36,151 bases of DNA. Source: an uncultured Candidatus Saccharibacteria bacterium. GTDB taxonomy: Bacteria > Patescibacteriota > Saccharimonadia > Saccharimonadales > Saccharimonadaceae. The DNA lies in contig CARYFM010000009.1 in the NCBI GenBank assembly GCA_949101405.1, forward strand, positions 1 to 36,151, in the 5' to 3' direction. The translations under genes and the position numbers were made by a program. Below the pieces are notes generated by a model. The model searched no databases, was not told the origin of the DNA, and saw only the letters and a program-made list of their open reading frames with translations. Positions 14,960-22,688 of the stretch are shown here, in pieces. Position 1 is the stretch's first letter, and each line of letters begins with the position of its first letter.

Positions 14960-14988
14960 TTGACATTTTGCTTATGCTGTGCTACACT
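14960..14988 (+). promoter_or_regulatory. Sigma-70 promoter of the small acidic gene pair
   Basis: TTGACA (14960-14965), 17 bases, TACACT (14983-14988). The 70-base leader contains a small hairpin, GGTTGT/ACGACC. Confidence 0.75.
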
Positions 14989-15063
14989 GATAGTAAGAGT
15001 GTAAACACGGTTGTTCTCGCAGACGACCATCTTCTATCAAAACAAACACAAAAAGGAGAAATA

Positions 15064-15246
15064 ATGCCTGACGTTTTTCAGCCGGTAGATAATGAAAATG
15101 CTACCGATCGTAACCCTTATGATAATTTATCGCCGAAAGCCGACGCTTCTATCAATACTTTCGAAAAAGATCCTGACGATAGCGTTGATATTACCGCCGA
15201 ATATGACGATGCCAAAGCTCAAGCCATCGAAAACGAACTTCAATAA
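15064..15246 (+). CDS. Small acidic protein, 60 residues, unknown
   Basis: The ATG at 15064 follows AAAAAGGAGAAATA, a strong ribosome site; upstream in-frame ATG codons overlap the promoter and are unlikely. The product (MPDVFQPVDNENATDRNPYD and on, ending AQAIENELQ) is very acidic and probably unstructured. It is followed after 27 bases by a second acidic gene; both share the promoter at 14960. Confidence 0.65.
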   Translation: MPDVFQPVDNENATDRNPYDNLSPKADASINTFEKDPDDSVDITAEYDDAKAQAIENELQ

Positions 15247-15273
15247 CAAAAGAAAAACAAGGAAAACACTCAT

Positions 15274-15780
15274 ATGGAAAATCTACCAAATCATACTGAA
15301 AGCAATGAACCTACTGGATGGGAAAACATGGACAAAACCCTCAACCCTATCATTGATGTAGAAAATACGCCCGAAAGCAAAGAAATCGAAGCTACACCCG
15401 AAGAATACGAAACCTTTGCAAAAAGAAATTTCACTAAATTGCTTAGCGCTCTGGAAAATCCAGAAATTAATATCGACAACATCAAAGAACAAGAAATTAC
15501 CGACCAAATCACTATTACTGCCGACATCCTCAGCAGTCTAGACAACCCTACGTTTGAGGCTGAAACAAGCCAGCCTCAAACTAAAGACGTCTTTAGTTTG
15601 CTTGAGAACAAATATCAGAATCTTATTACAAACAGTAATGGTATCGGTCAAGCACGTATCGTCGATCTCAATCAGCGTTTAATTCATGCAACCTACTCTG
15701 TTAGGAATCAATTTATTAATTATATCAACAGTCAAAAACCCAAAAACCCTAATGACCTTCCTGGGGACTTAATTAGCTAA
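15274..15780 (+). CDS. Acidic hypothetical protein, 168 residues
   Basis: Second gene of a two-gene unit, with AAGGA ten bases before the ATG. The N-terminal half is Glu/Asn/Thr-rich and likely disordered; the C-terminal half (KDVFSLLENKYQNLITNSNG, RIVDLNQRLIHATYSVRNQF) looks helical. No family recognised and no membrane segment. Within the gene, 15552-15600 holds two adjacent inverted repeats, one an 11-bp hairpin and the other a perfect 24-base palindrome, both translated, which is odd for coding DNA and resembles repeat insertions in pta and tsaD. Confidence 0.65.
   Translation: MENLPNHTESNEPTGWENMDKTLNPIIDVENTPESKEIEATPEEYETFAKRNFTKLLSALENPEINIDNIKEQEITDQITITADILSSLDNPTFEAETSQPQTKDVFSLLENKYQNLITNSNGIGQARIVDLNQRLIHATYSVRNQFINYINSQKPKNPNDLPGDLIS
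15552..15600. repeat. Two abutting palindromes inside a coding region
   Basis: GTTTGAGGCTG (15552-15562) with CAGCCTCAAAC (15571-15581), then the perfect palindrome with half-site CAAACTAAAGAC (15577-15600). The two share five bases, so they are mutually exclusive at their junction. Confidence 0.85.
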
Positions 15781-15798
15781 CCTCACCAACTTTAACCC

Positions 15799-15832
15799 AA
15801 ACTGCAATTCTACTCTGAGAGTTGCAGTTTTT
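15799..15832 (+). terminator. Terminator of the acidic gene pair
   Basis: AAACTGCAA and TTGCAGTTT pair around a 14-base loop and run into TTTTT. It overlaps the 3' end of the convergent HIT gene. Confidence 0.8.
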
Positions 15833-16190
15833 CTTGCAGCTCTTTAAACTCTTCCTCGGTTGGCTTAATATAACGCTCACCTGCCCAGTTCTCATTCACC
15901 GGTAAAATATGCACATGCGCATGCGGCACATCAATCCCCACAATTTTTATCTGCATCCGCTCGCCCAAGACCTCCTCCATGTGCTTGGCTATTTTTTTTA
16001 CTGTAGCCATCACTGCCTGATAGTCGCTATCAGGCAAGTCGTAGACTTTATCCACTTCCAGCTTTGGTACCACCAGTGTATGCCCTTCAGCCTCAGGCGC
16101 AATATCCAAAAACGCCAAAGTTTTCTCGTCCTCATAAATTTTGTAGCAGGGAATTTCGCCTTGAATAATTTTTGTAAATACACTACTCAT
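15810..16190 (-). CDS. HIT family nucleotide hydrolase (histidine triad)
   Basis: 126 residues. SVFTKIIQGEIPCYKIYED and LDIAPEAEGHTLVVPK are standard HIT/HINT segments, and VPHAHVHILP is the histidine triad, whose middle His is the nucleophile. These enzymes hydrolyse nucleoside phosphoramidates or aminoacyl-AMP. The length and sequence match the Hint branch. The ATG at 16190 overlaps the stop of the upstream 632-residue gene and has GGAG nearby, so translation is coupled to it. Confidence 0.92.
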   Translation of the reverse strand: MSSVFTKIIQGEIPCYKIYEDEKTLAFLDIAPEAEGHTLVVPKLEVDKVYDLPDSDYQAVMATVKKIAKHMEEVLGERMQIKIVGIDVPHAHVHILPVNENWAGERYIKPTEEEFKELQEKLQLSE

Positions 16191-18081
16191 TTTTTGCTCC
16201 AACTTTCCGTAAATATTCCTGTATTAATGGAATATTACTTAAATAATTATTCCACATACACTGCCGCGCACCCTTGGTGTCATTACGATCACCATAAATC
16301 CCTGCTTGGCTCGTATGCTCATATAATGCCGTCATAAAATCACCCAGTGCAATCCAATCTCGCCTCAATCCCATGGACGTCATTGGAGAAATCGCCTCCA
16401 CTGCCCCCACCCAAGCCCTATCCTTACTATCCCGACAAAACAGCCAATTATACTGTCCATCATACGACTTAAACCCATCTACTATCACATGCCCAGCATC
16501 TGTTGTCTCAATCTCGTACTGAAGTGTCCGTGCCTCAAAATCTGGCGAACGATTATAATCAATGCTGAGAGTATAAGGCGCTTTCTTTTGGTTTGAACCA
16601 TGGATATCAAAATCATGATTCACTGGCTCAGCCGACACTTCTTGATAGTAATCGCCCCGCATTCGACCATAACTCCATTGCATCTGATAATCTTGCCGCG
16701 TATCATAAGCAAAAGCCGTGCCGGCCGCCAAAAACTCTGAGTCAGCTATATTTGGCAAAACTTTCACGCCGCGTTCCGCTTCAATTCTTGCCAACACTGC
16801 TTGTACCTCCATCGGCAAAGTTACCGACTCCTCCCCATAACCGATGCAATAAAAATCAATTTTACCATCAGCCCGCCGTGTATAATCTGGTAAATAATGC
16901 CAAAAACCTTGAGTGTTAGTTCGATAATATGTACGCACTTTCACCTCATCTTGCACCAGCACATAAGCCATCACTGCCGCTCTCCCACCTGGCAACTGGA
17001 AAATATCTGATAGCCCAACTTCCAAACCATCTATTCTTAGAGCAAACAATGGCACCAACTTAGCCAAAGTTAGCGCATGTGTACTCAAATGCCGTTCCAA
17101 ACCACCACCCCGCCAAGGATCACCTTCAATCACTGCACGACCCATAATTTCTGCGCTCCGCTCTGAAGTCAATACTTCAAATCTTGCCTCTGTCGGGCGC
17201 ACAGACTCTGTTGTACTTGTTGGCATCAATTTTCGTGCCTCATGTCTTAACAACTCAAACTGCCGAAAATAATCCAGTCGCACTCCATAAAGCGTCATCT
17301 CCAACTCGTTCATTGAATGCACATAAGCCTTATAAACTTGCTCCTTCGTACGCGAACGAATCCCCTCCAAAAAATGCCGCCTAAGCTTCAAAAACCCTAC
17401 TGGTGTTCGATAATCATCACCATCATCTTGCACCTCAGTCAAAAGCTTAGTCAAAGCCTCTTTATCCACTTGCTTCCAATTCGTCAAATTATAACCCGCT
17501 GCCACCGCCAAAATCTGCGTTTGTCGCGGATCCATTGCAATCTGTTCAAACTTCTGCGTAAAATCTAGTGCAGCATCTTTTGGCATATCACACACCAAGA
17601 GCAAAAAATTATTTTCATCTCGCGCCGTCACCTTGCCCTCAGCCAACCTCTGCAAAAATGCCTCACGCTCCTCACGTGTCACTTTCGGATCGTCTTCCTC
17701 AATTGCCGCCCGGCGCAAATCATTAGCCCGCGCGCGCTTCAAATCCTTCAAGCTCCGCGAGTCCATCCCTACAATCTCTTCTGGAGTCACCTCAACCTTG
17801 GCTTCAGCACTGAAAAAACTAATAATCCGATTCTGCTGAATTTCTGCCTGCGCCTTATCTTGGGCTGCCTTTTGCTCCGCCTCTTCCACTGCTGGGTCTG
17901 CCTTCCACGGAAGAACTTTGGCATCCAACACCGCTTCTTCTGGCTGAAGTTTTTGCACCTTGATAGAATCATCGATCTTAGCCTGAGCATCAGCACCAAG
18001 CTGCTTGCGCCCCTTTTGCTGGCCCTTCATACCATCAATGCTCTTCGCATTCGCCTTTTCTGACCTTGACCTCCCAAACAT
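16183..18081 (-). CDS. Large soluble protein of unknown function, 632 residues
   Basis: The N-terminal 130 residues are rich in Lys, Gln, Ala and Glu (GMKGQQKGRKQLGADAQAK) and likely disordered or coiled; the remainder (about 230-625) looks globular, with segments such as GDPWRGGGLERHLSTHALTL, IDFYCIGYGEESVTLPMEV and MTSMGLRRDWIALGDF. There is no signal peptide or membrane helix. I recognise no domain. The start at 18081 is supported by TATAAT six bases upstream. Cassette C3 ends 28 bases before the start codon, right behind the -10 box, so part of the promoter region was set by a cassette insertion. It is coupled to the HIT gene downstream. Confidence 0.78.
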   Translation of the reverse strand: MFGRSRSEKANAKSIDGMKGQQKGRKQLGADAQAKIDDSIKVQKLQPEEAVLDAKVLPWKADPAVEEAEQKAAQDKAQAEIQQNRIISFFSAEAKVEVTPEEIVGMDSRSLKDLKRARANDLRRAAIEEDDPKVTREEREAFLQRLAEGKVTARDENNFLLLVCDMPKDAALDFTQKFEQIAMDPRQTQILAVAAGYNLTNWKQVDKEALTKLLTEVQDDGDDYRTPVGFLKLRRHFLEGIRSRTKEQVYKAYVHSMNELEMTLYGVRLDYFRQFELLRHEARKLMPTSTTESVRPTEARFEVLTSERSAEIMGRAVIEGDPWRGGGLERHLSTHALTLAKLVPLFALRIDGLEVGLSDIFQLPGGRAAVMAYVLVQDEVKVRTYYRTNTQGFWHYLPDYTRRADGKIDFYCIGYGEESVTLPMEVQAVLARIEAERGVKVLPNIADSEFLAAGTAFAYDTRQDYQMQWSYGRMRGDYYQEVSAEPVNHDFDIHGSNQKKAPYTLSIDYNRSPDFEARTLQYEIETTDAGHVIVDGFKSYDGQYNWLFCRDSKDRAWVGAVEAISPMTSMGLRRDWIALGDFMTALYEHTSQAGIYGDRNDTKGARQCMWNNYLSNIPLIQEYLRKVGAKNE

Positions 18082-18087
18082 AATTCC

Positions 18088-18093
18088 ATTATA
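18088..18093 (-). promoter_or_regulatory. -10 box of leaderless 632-residue gene
   Basis: TATAAT on the minus strand, six bases before the ATG at 18081, 15 bases from the end of cassette C3. Confidence 0.65.
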
Positions 18094-18108
18094 ACACAAA
18101 TCTCCCCC

Positions 18109-18335
18109 ATCCCTAATACAGTACTCAGGCAGCGGAGGGGGAAAGCGTTGTAGCGAATGTACGGGCCATATGACGGACGAACTACAGAAGGTCCAAAGTC
18201 GATAAAGTAAGCGCTAGGTATATCTGCACCATCATAACGCATGGAGGACGCCCGAGAAGACCAATCGTAACCCCACTCGCCAGCACCTCTGAAAGTACCA
18301 GTAGCATTAGGTAAGTAGATATCCCCGCTGCGCAC
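18109..18335 (-). pseudogene. Promoterless 3' cassette C3 of a FISUMP-like surface protein gene
   Basis: Minus strand. It opens with GTGCGCAGCGGG (18335-18324) and ends with the shared PLRCLSTVLG-coding bases. The interior (DIYLPNATGTFRGAG, YDWSSRASSM, YFIDFGPSVVRPSYGP) is about eight residues longer than C1 and differs widely. The usual TGA after GGGATG is missing: the common sequence stops at GGGAT, so the frame would run on into the neighbouring promoter. It lies head to head with C4. Confidence 0.7.
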
Positions 18336-18382
18336 ATTAATTAATGCAAAAACTAGCCATAGATTCTAGAGACAAAGGTGAA

Positions 18383-18411
18383 TTGAACTTGTAAAGCAAA
18401 CACAAGTTCAA
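18383..18411. repeat. Short palindrome family, copy 3
   Basis: TTGAACTTGT (18383-18392) pairs with ACAAGTTCAA (18402-18411). It ends one base before the cassette C4 duplication begins. Confidence 0.75.
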
Positions 18412-18412
18412 C

Positions 18413-18622
18413 TACTTCGTGCGCAGCGGGTATATTCATCCAGGTGGTGGTAAGTCTTGGGCTGTTGGTCTCACAGGTCACTGTTGGTCCTTACGCGGCG
18501 ATATAATCTCTACTTCGTATGGTTTAGGTTTTAATGCTGCTGGTGTCATTCCATCCAATGGACCGCATGAGCGCCTATACGCTTTCCCCCTCCGCTGCCT
18601 GAGTACTGTATTAGGGATGTGA
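18413..18622 (+). pseudogene. Cassette C4, exact duplicate of C1
   Basis: All 210 bases equal 10266-10475. Unlike C1 it lacks the coding bases upstream of FVRSG: the match starts six bases before GTGCGCAGCGGG, and a palindrome lies directly before it. It has no promoter or start site and ends with TGA. Confidence 0.85.
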
Positions 18623-18732
18623 TGATGGAGGGAAATGCCCCAAATTATCTCTAGGAATACTTACACTAACTTACTTCATCCTAGTCGCTCAAATTGACAA
18701 GTAATACTATTTTATCCCTGTAAACCTACAAC

Positions 18733-18761
18733 AAAAAATGGCTCCGAAGAGACCATTTTTT
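18733..18761 (-). terminator. Terminator downstream of tRNA-Arg
   Basis: AAAAAATGG/CCATTTTTT with a short inner stem around TTCGG (minus strand). The A and T runs make it work in either direction. Confidence 0.75.
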
Positions 18762-18778
18762 GACATTTTCATAAACCA

Positions 18779-18858
<80 letters not shown>

Positions 18859-19074
18859 TGTGGATATTTTCGCAAAACGCTACCGACATCCACCCGAAAT
18901 GAAAATGAGCATTGCGCTAAGCGCAACACCTATATTGTATCACATTTATAAGTTTATGAACAGAGAAAATCAAGAATTTTTCCAAATTGTCTATTACCCC
19001 TGTTATAATGTTTATGCTATCTAGAAAATCTTCACATTTTACCAATTTTCAGGTTGACACTTCAGAATTTGTGC

Positions 19075-19080
19075 TACAAT
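19075..19080 (+). promoter_or_regulatory. -10 box of short Mur ligase gene
   Basis: TACAAT nine bases before the ATG at 19090; a TTGACA at 19053-19058 is 16 bases upstream and may be its -35 box. Confidence 0.6.
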
Positions 19081-19089
19081 AAGGGTATT

Positions 19090-19842
19090 ATGGAAGGTAA
19101 TACGAAATCTGTAGCTAATCGCAAGCGCTTCAATCTCGCGCGCACTAAAGTCAAACTTCTCGCCGCCTATTATGGGCACCCTGCCCGCGACCTTCGTCTT
19201 ATTTGTATTACTGGGTCTACTGGTAAGACTACCGTGGCACACTATGTCCACGAAATCCTCCGTGCCGCTAGTCAGCCAGTCGCTATTCTTGCCTCTGAAC
19301 GCGAAGTCAAACCTACTGTCCTACATAAATTTCTCAACGATGCCTGGAAAGCCAAGGCTACCTATGCTGTCATCACAGCTCCCGCAACCGCACTTAATGC
19401 TGATACTTTTTTCGGTTTACCAATCTATGTCGCTGCACTGACCGATTTTATCCCATCTAGCCTCAATAGTCCTGATATCGAGACTTACCTAAATGCCAAA
19501 TCCACCCTTTTCCGCATGAACCCAGAAGCTGTTGTCTTGAATCGTGACGACGCACATTACCCAGATTTTGCTGGATTCCGGGGAACTTCAGAAACCATCA
19601 CCTATGGTGCTTCTTCTGATTCAGATCTTCGCATCGAGCAATCCAAACTTTACCGTAAGGGAGCAGAAGCTAACCTAAGTATTGGTAACCAAAACTTTAC
19701 TGTTGCTAGTTTTCTTACTGGTGAGCCAACTATATCCTATATGGCTTGCGCCGCTGCCATTGCCACCGCACTTAATATTGCGCCCGGCACCATCGCTGAT
19801 GGTATCGCATGTTACGAACCAGAAGCACCTGCGACCAAATAA
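19090..19842 (+). CDS. Truncated Mur ligase-like protein (ATPase domain without C-terminal domain)
   Basis: 250 residues. ICITGSTGKTTVAHYVHEIL is the Mur ligase P-loop, and ALTDFIPSSLNSPDIETYLNAKSTLF matches the NxxPDHLDxH-and-Lys region of MurE, although the His of that motif is not conserved (NSPDIETY). VVLNRDD follows as in the family. The protein stops where the third, substrate-binding domain should begin (after IADGIACYEPEA). Such a protein could not ligate in the usual way; it may regulate or assist the full MurE on the facing strand, or act as a glutamate/peptide-binding ATPase. The end is a clean stop, with no remaining domain coded behind it. Loss may be a deletion in this lineage. 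Confidence 0.75.
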   Translation: MEGNTKSVANRKRFNLARTKVKLLAAYYGHPARDLRLICITGSTGKTTVAHYVHEILRAASQPVAILASEREVKPTVLHKFLNDAWKAKATYAVITAPATALNADTFFGLPIYVAALTDFIPSSLNSPDIETYLNAKSTLFRMNPEAVVLNRDDAHYPDFAGFRGTSETITYGASSDSDLRIEQSKLYRKGAEANLSIGNQNFTVASFLTGEPTISYMACAAAIATALNIAPGTIADGIACYEPEAPATK

Positions 19843-19891
19843 AAAAGGGAAATAGGCTTGGACCCAAAGGGGTTTAGTATGTTTTCTATAC

Positions 19892-21154
19892 TCACCCTCT
19901 CAGTAATCTTTCCGCTACTTTAATATCTTCAAACTCATGCGGGCCATCCGCCCTTAAAATTGTTTTCTCGTGACCCTTACCTAGAATTAATACCAAATCG
20001 CCTTTTTTAGCCATCTTAATTGCTTTCAAAATCGCCCGTTCGCGATCTAATTCAACAAACAAATCTTTATCTAGTACCTTACCAGATTTCTCGGCTCCAG
20101 CCACAAACATCGCTGCAATCTCTGCTGGGTCTTCATCGCGCGTATCATCCTCGGTAATAATCACAACATCACTCTCTTTGCCTAAGATTTCTCCTCTTGG
20201 CTCACGCGTGGCATGATCACGTCGTCCCGCACCACCATGCACCGCAATAATCTTACCAGATTTCATCCCTGGCTTCACCGAATCAAATACCTTCTGTAGA
20301 GCATCTGGCTGGTGTGCATAATCCACAATCACCTCAAAATCTTGCCCCGCCTGCACTCGTGTCATCCGACCTTCTACGGACTTCAGACTATAAATTCCAT
20401 CCACAATCTGCTTATCCGTCAGCCCTACTCTCTTACCCACCCCCACTGCCGCTAGGGAATTATATACGTTGAATTCCCCTGGGATCTGCGTTCTGATCTT
20501 CATCTCACCACAGGAATACTCTACGCCAGTCGGCAACAACTTCACCTCTGTTGCACGCAAATCACCTTGTTTAGTTCCATATGTAATTATATCACCAGAA
20601 GCATATTCTTTTGCAAAATACTCCATATTTGCATCATCAGCATTCACCACCCCAAAACGTGCCTTTTTAAACAACTTCTGTTTTGCTGCCCGATACTTTG
20701 CGAAAGTCTTATGATAATCTAAATGTTCTGGCGTCAAATTCGTAAATACCGCAATTTCTACTGGCACTCCCAGCACCCGTGACTGACAAAGTGCATGTGA
20801 TGTCACCTCTAGCACCAAAAACTCTGCTTTAGCGTCCGCAACCGCACGCATCCGCTCATTCAGCACACATACCCTCTCCGTAGTCATATGTTCAAACTGC
20901 GGATGCAAATTCTCACCATCCTCGCTCCAACCAACCGTTGTCAATAACCCCGCCTTCCGTCCTGCGTGGTTCAACATCTTCCAAATCATAAAACAGGTCG
21001 TAGTCTTACCATTAGTACCAGTTACGGCAATCACTCGCAATTTCTTCGCTGGCACATCATATTTCAATGCTGCTCGCGCTGCCTGTTCCCAATGTAATGG
21101 CTTTACCAGGGAATTATATCCTGGGGTCTTTTCAATCACACTCTTCAAATTCAT
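19892..21154 (-). CDS. murE: MurE-type UDP-N-acetylmuramyl peptide ligase
   Basis: 420 residues. AVTGTNGKTTTCFMIWKML is the ATP-binding loop; TSHALCQSRV, FTNLTPEHLDYHKTFAKYR (the carbamylated Lys region), GEFNVYNSLAA and VEGRMTRVQAGQ are standard MurE segments, and VDYAHQPDAL begins domain 3. It adds the third amino acid to UDP-MurNAc-L-Ala-D-Glu. The substrate loop reads DDTRDEDP, where meso-DAP enzymes have DNPR, so the added amino acid cannot be called with confidence. The N-terminal uridine-binding domain is reduced to about 35 residues, compared with roughly 90 in E. coli. A -10 box lies six bases before the ATG. The gene converges on the truncated Mur ligase. Confidence 0.85.
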   Translation of the reverse strand: MNLKSVIEKTPGYNSLVKPLHWEQAARAALKYDVPAKKLRVIAVTGTNGKTTTCFMIWKMLNHAGRKAGLLTTVGWSEDGENLHPQFEHMTTERVCVLNERMRAVADAKAEFLVLEVTSHALCQSRVLGVPVEIAVFTNLTPEHLDYHKTFAKYRAAKQKLFKKARFGVVNADDANMEYFAKEYASGDIITYGTKQGDLRATEVKLLPTGVEYSCGEMKIRTQIPGEFNVYNSLAAVGVGKRVGLTDKQIVDGIYSLKSVEGRMTRVQAGQDFEVIVDYAHQPDALQKVFDSVKPGMKSGKIIAVHGGAGRRDHATREPRGEILGKESDVVIITEDDTRDEDPAEIAAMFVAGAEKSGKVLDKDLFVELDRERAILKAIKMAKKGDLVLILGKGHEKTILRADGPHEFEDIKVAERLLRG

Positions 21155-21160
21155 AAGTTT

Positions 21161-21166
21161 ATTATA
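21161..21166 (-). promoter_or_regulatory. -10 box of leaderless murE
   Basis: TATAAT on the minus strand, six bases before the ATG at 21154. Confidence 0.65.
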
Positions 21167-21202
21167 ACAGCAATAAGGAATATTTTACCCTTTCTATCAA
21201 CA

Positions 21203-21604
21203 TCAGCCCAATAATTTCGCCGTTCCAGATTCTTTTGCTAATGCCTGATCGAAGGTCCACAAAGGCTCCGACTCATTTAACGCTGCATACCCCGCCAGAC
21301 AACAATCATTAAACGACAACTTTGGATACTGCAGATACATTAAGAAAACTCGATCAAACAACGCTTGGTTATATTTCAAGTTAGGCAAATCCAAAACTTG
21401 CGCCAACATATCAACCACATCCTGCCGAGAGTTATTCTTCTGCAATACGTATACCGCCTCTGTAATCGCCAAATCCGCCACATGATGAACCACATTTTGT
21501 CGCATAAACAAATCCATGATTTTCTCACACTGCCTAGGAACATCTTTCAATGCTATGCGCAATATTATATTAGTGTCCAATGATTCTTCTACCTTAAACG
21601 CCAT
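21203..21604 (-). CDS. PIN-domain ribonuclease, VapC-type toxin
   Basis: 133 residues. The PIN acidic residues are visible in SLDTNIILRIAL (first Asp), ADLAITEAVYVL (Glu), FNDCCLAGYA (Asp) and WTFDQALAK (last Asp). VapC toxins are Mg-dependent nucleases, often cutting initiator tRNA or rRNA. The ATG at 21604 overlaps the antitoxin stop by 11 bases, so the toxin is translationally coupled behind its antitoxin, the usual arrangement. Confidence 0.85.
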   Translation of the reverse strand: MAFKVEESLDTNIILRIALKDVPRQCEKIMDLFMRQNVVHHVADLAITEAVYVLQKNNSRQDVVDMLAQVLDLPNLKYNQALFDRVFLMYLQYPKLSFNDCCLAGYAALNESEPLWTFDQALAKESGTAKLLG

Positions 21605-21950
21605 ATTTCTCCTTAATATACGCCTTAGTCTCTGGCAAATTATCATAGTATTCATGATACTGATTTATTGTCCAGCCAGCTGACATCTTTGCAAACTCTT
21701 TCTGCTCAGACGTCATCTGTTTTTCACGCTCCACTTTCATCCTATCCAACTCCGCAAACACCCGCTTGATCTTTTCTTCTCGCGTTTCCGCGCGCACCAA
21801 CACTGCTCGCCCCCGTTCCATCCTAAATTCCACCGGATCTCCCGGCATCAATCCAAGCGCCCTACGCACCGCACTTGGCACCGTGATCTGATATGCTTTT
21901 GACATCGTTGTCGTCACGACTGTCCTATTCTCCTTATCTACTTTTCCCAT
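21594..21950 (-). CDS. AbrB/MazE-like (VapB-type) antitoxin
   Basis: 118 residues. TTTMSKAYQITVPSAVRRAL with GLMPGDPVEFRMERGRAVL is the swapped-hairpin AbrB DNA-binding domain; the C-terminal helices (EEKIKRVFAELDRMKVEREK) would wrap the toxin. The start at 21950 has a GGAG-rich stretch upstream (AGGAGAGGAG) and a TATAAT near 21971. It likely represses its own promoter and neutralises the PIN protein encoded downstream. Confidence 0.83.
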   Translation of the reverse strand: MGKVDKENRTVVTTTMSKAYQITVPSAVRRALGLMPGDPVEFRMERGRAVLVRAETREEKIKRVFAELDRMKVEREKQMTSEQKEFAKMSAGWTINQYHEYYDNLPETKAYIKEKYGV

Positions 21951-22064
21951 TATTTGTCTTTCTCCTCTCCTTTGATTATACCACATCACTTTGAACCATT
22001 GCAATACTTTGAATAACAATTCCACTTTGAACTAACCGACTAGTACAAATCTTATCAGGCATGT

Positions 22065-22070
22065 TATAAT
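22065..22070 (+). promoter_or_regulatory. -10 box of the rod-shaped RNA
   Basis: TATAAT followed after six bases by G22077, the first base of the terminal RNA helix. Confidence 0.6.
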
Positions 22071-22076
22071 AAAACT

Positions 22077-22231
22077 GTCAAAGTTATAAATCCAAGCAGT
22101 AAGCTAAGTGATAAGTTTACGCGGAGTTTTTGTCGCACGATAGAAAACGGCACCGTGTGTCGATTTGCGTGCGCACCCCGTATGCTTATCGCTTGGATCG
22201 ACTTTGACACCGATTACACGGTGTCGTTTTT
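22077..22231 (+). ncRNA. Rod-shaped structured small RNA with terminator, 6S-like or attenuator
   Basis: The expected transcript starts at the first base of GTCAAAGT, which pairs with ACTTTGAC (22201-22208). Next, ATCCAAGC and GTAAGC (22089-22104) pair with GCTTAT and GCTTGGAT (22184-22198), then ACG/CGT-type, CGCACG/CGTGCG and CGGCAC/GTGTCG pairs close the rod. Alternatively AAGTGATAAG (22106-22115) pairs with CTTATCGCTT (22185-22194), excluding the second helix. A terminator (GACACCG/CGGTGTC, TTTTT) ends it at 22231. It may be a free small RNA (6S RNA has such a rod) or a switch controlling the PNPOx-like gene 50 bases downstream. Confidence 0.6.
22206..22231 (+). terminator. Terminator of the rod-shaped RNA
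   Basis: GACACCG-ATTACA-CGGTGTC followed by GTTTTT. Its first three bases are shared with the closing helix of the RNA. Confidence 0.75.
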
Positions 22232-22280
22232 GTTTCTCGGCAAATCCAGGGTCGATACTGCTCTAATCATAAGGAGCATT

Positions 22281-22688
22281 ATGGAAGAAGTTTTTAACTA
22301 TCTAAAAACCCTAGAAGTCAATTTCTTAGCAACCAAAGCTGGAGACACTGTCAGTTGTCGTCCGTTTGGTGATCCAGTTAAATTTGATAATAAAATCTAT
22401 ATGCTAACCCACGCCGAAAAATCTGTCGCCAAACAACTAGCGAAAAATAATACAGTTTGTATCGTAGCCTATAACCCAGAAAAGAAGAACTGGCTACGAA
22501 TTTTTTGTGAAGCAATTGATGATAGCAATAATATCGCAGCCAAGCAAGCCATCATCAACGAATTCGACTGGGCCGAAGAAGCTGGCTACACCTTAGATAA
22601 CCCAAATTTCAAATGTTATTATCTCGCGAGTGCCCAAGCCGAAATCCGCGATAGTGAGGGGGACATCTTAGCCAAATATACTTTTTAG
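22281..22688 (+). CDS. PNPOx-like flavin-binding split-barrel protein
   Basis: 135 residues. The run FNYLKTLEVNFLATKAGDTVSCRPFGDPVKFDNKIYMLTHAEK fits the pyridoxamine 5'-phosphate oxidase-like split barrel, followed by KSVAKQLAKNNTVCIVAY and FDWAEEAGYTLDNPNFKCYYL. Family members bind FMN, F420 or heme and act as small-molecule oxidoreductases; the substrate cannot be read from sequence. AAGGAG lies just before the ATG at 22281; upstream in-frame starts would run through the terminator of the RNA above. Its TAG stop overlaps the first half of the CIRCE operator of groES. Confidence 0.82.
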   Translation: MEEVFNYLKTLEVNFLATKAGDTVSCRPFGDPVKFDNKIYMLTHAEKSVAKQLAKNNTVCIVAYNPEKKNWLRIFCEAIDDSNNIAAKQAIINEFDWAEEAGYTLDNPNFKCYYLASAQAEIRDSEGDILAKYTF

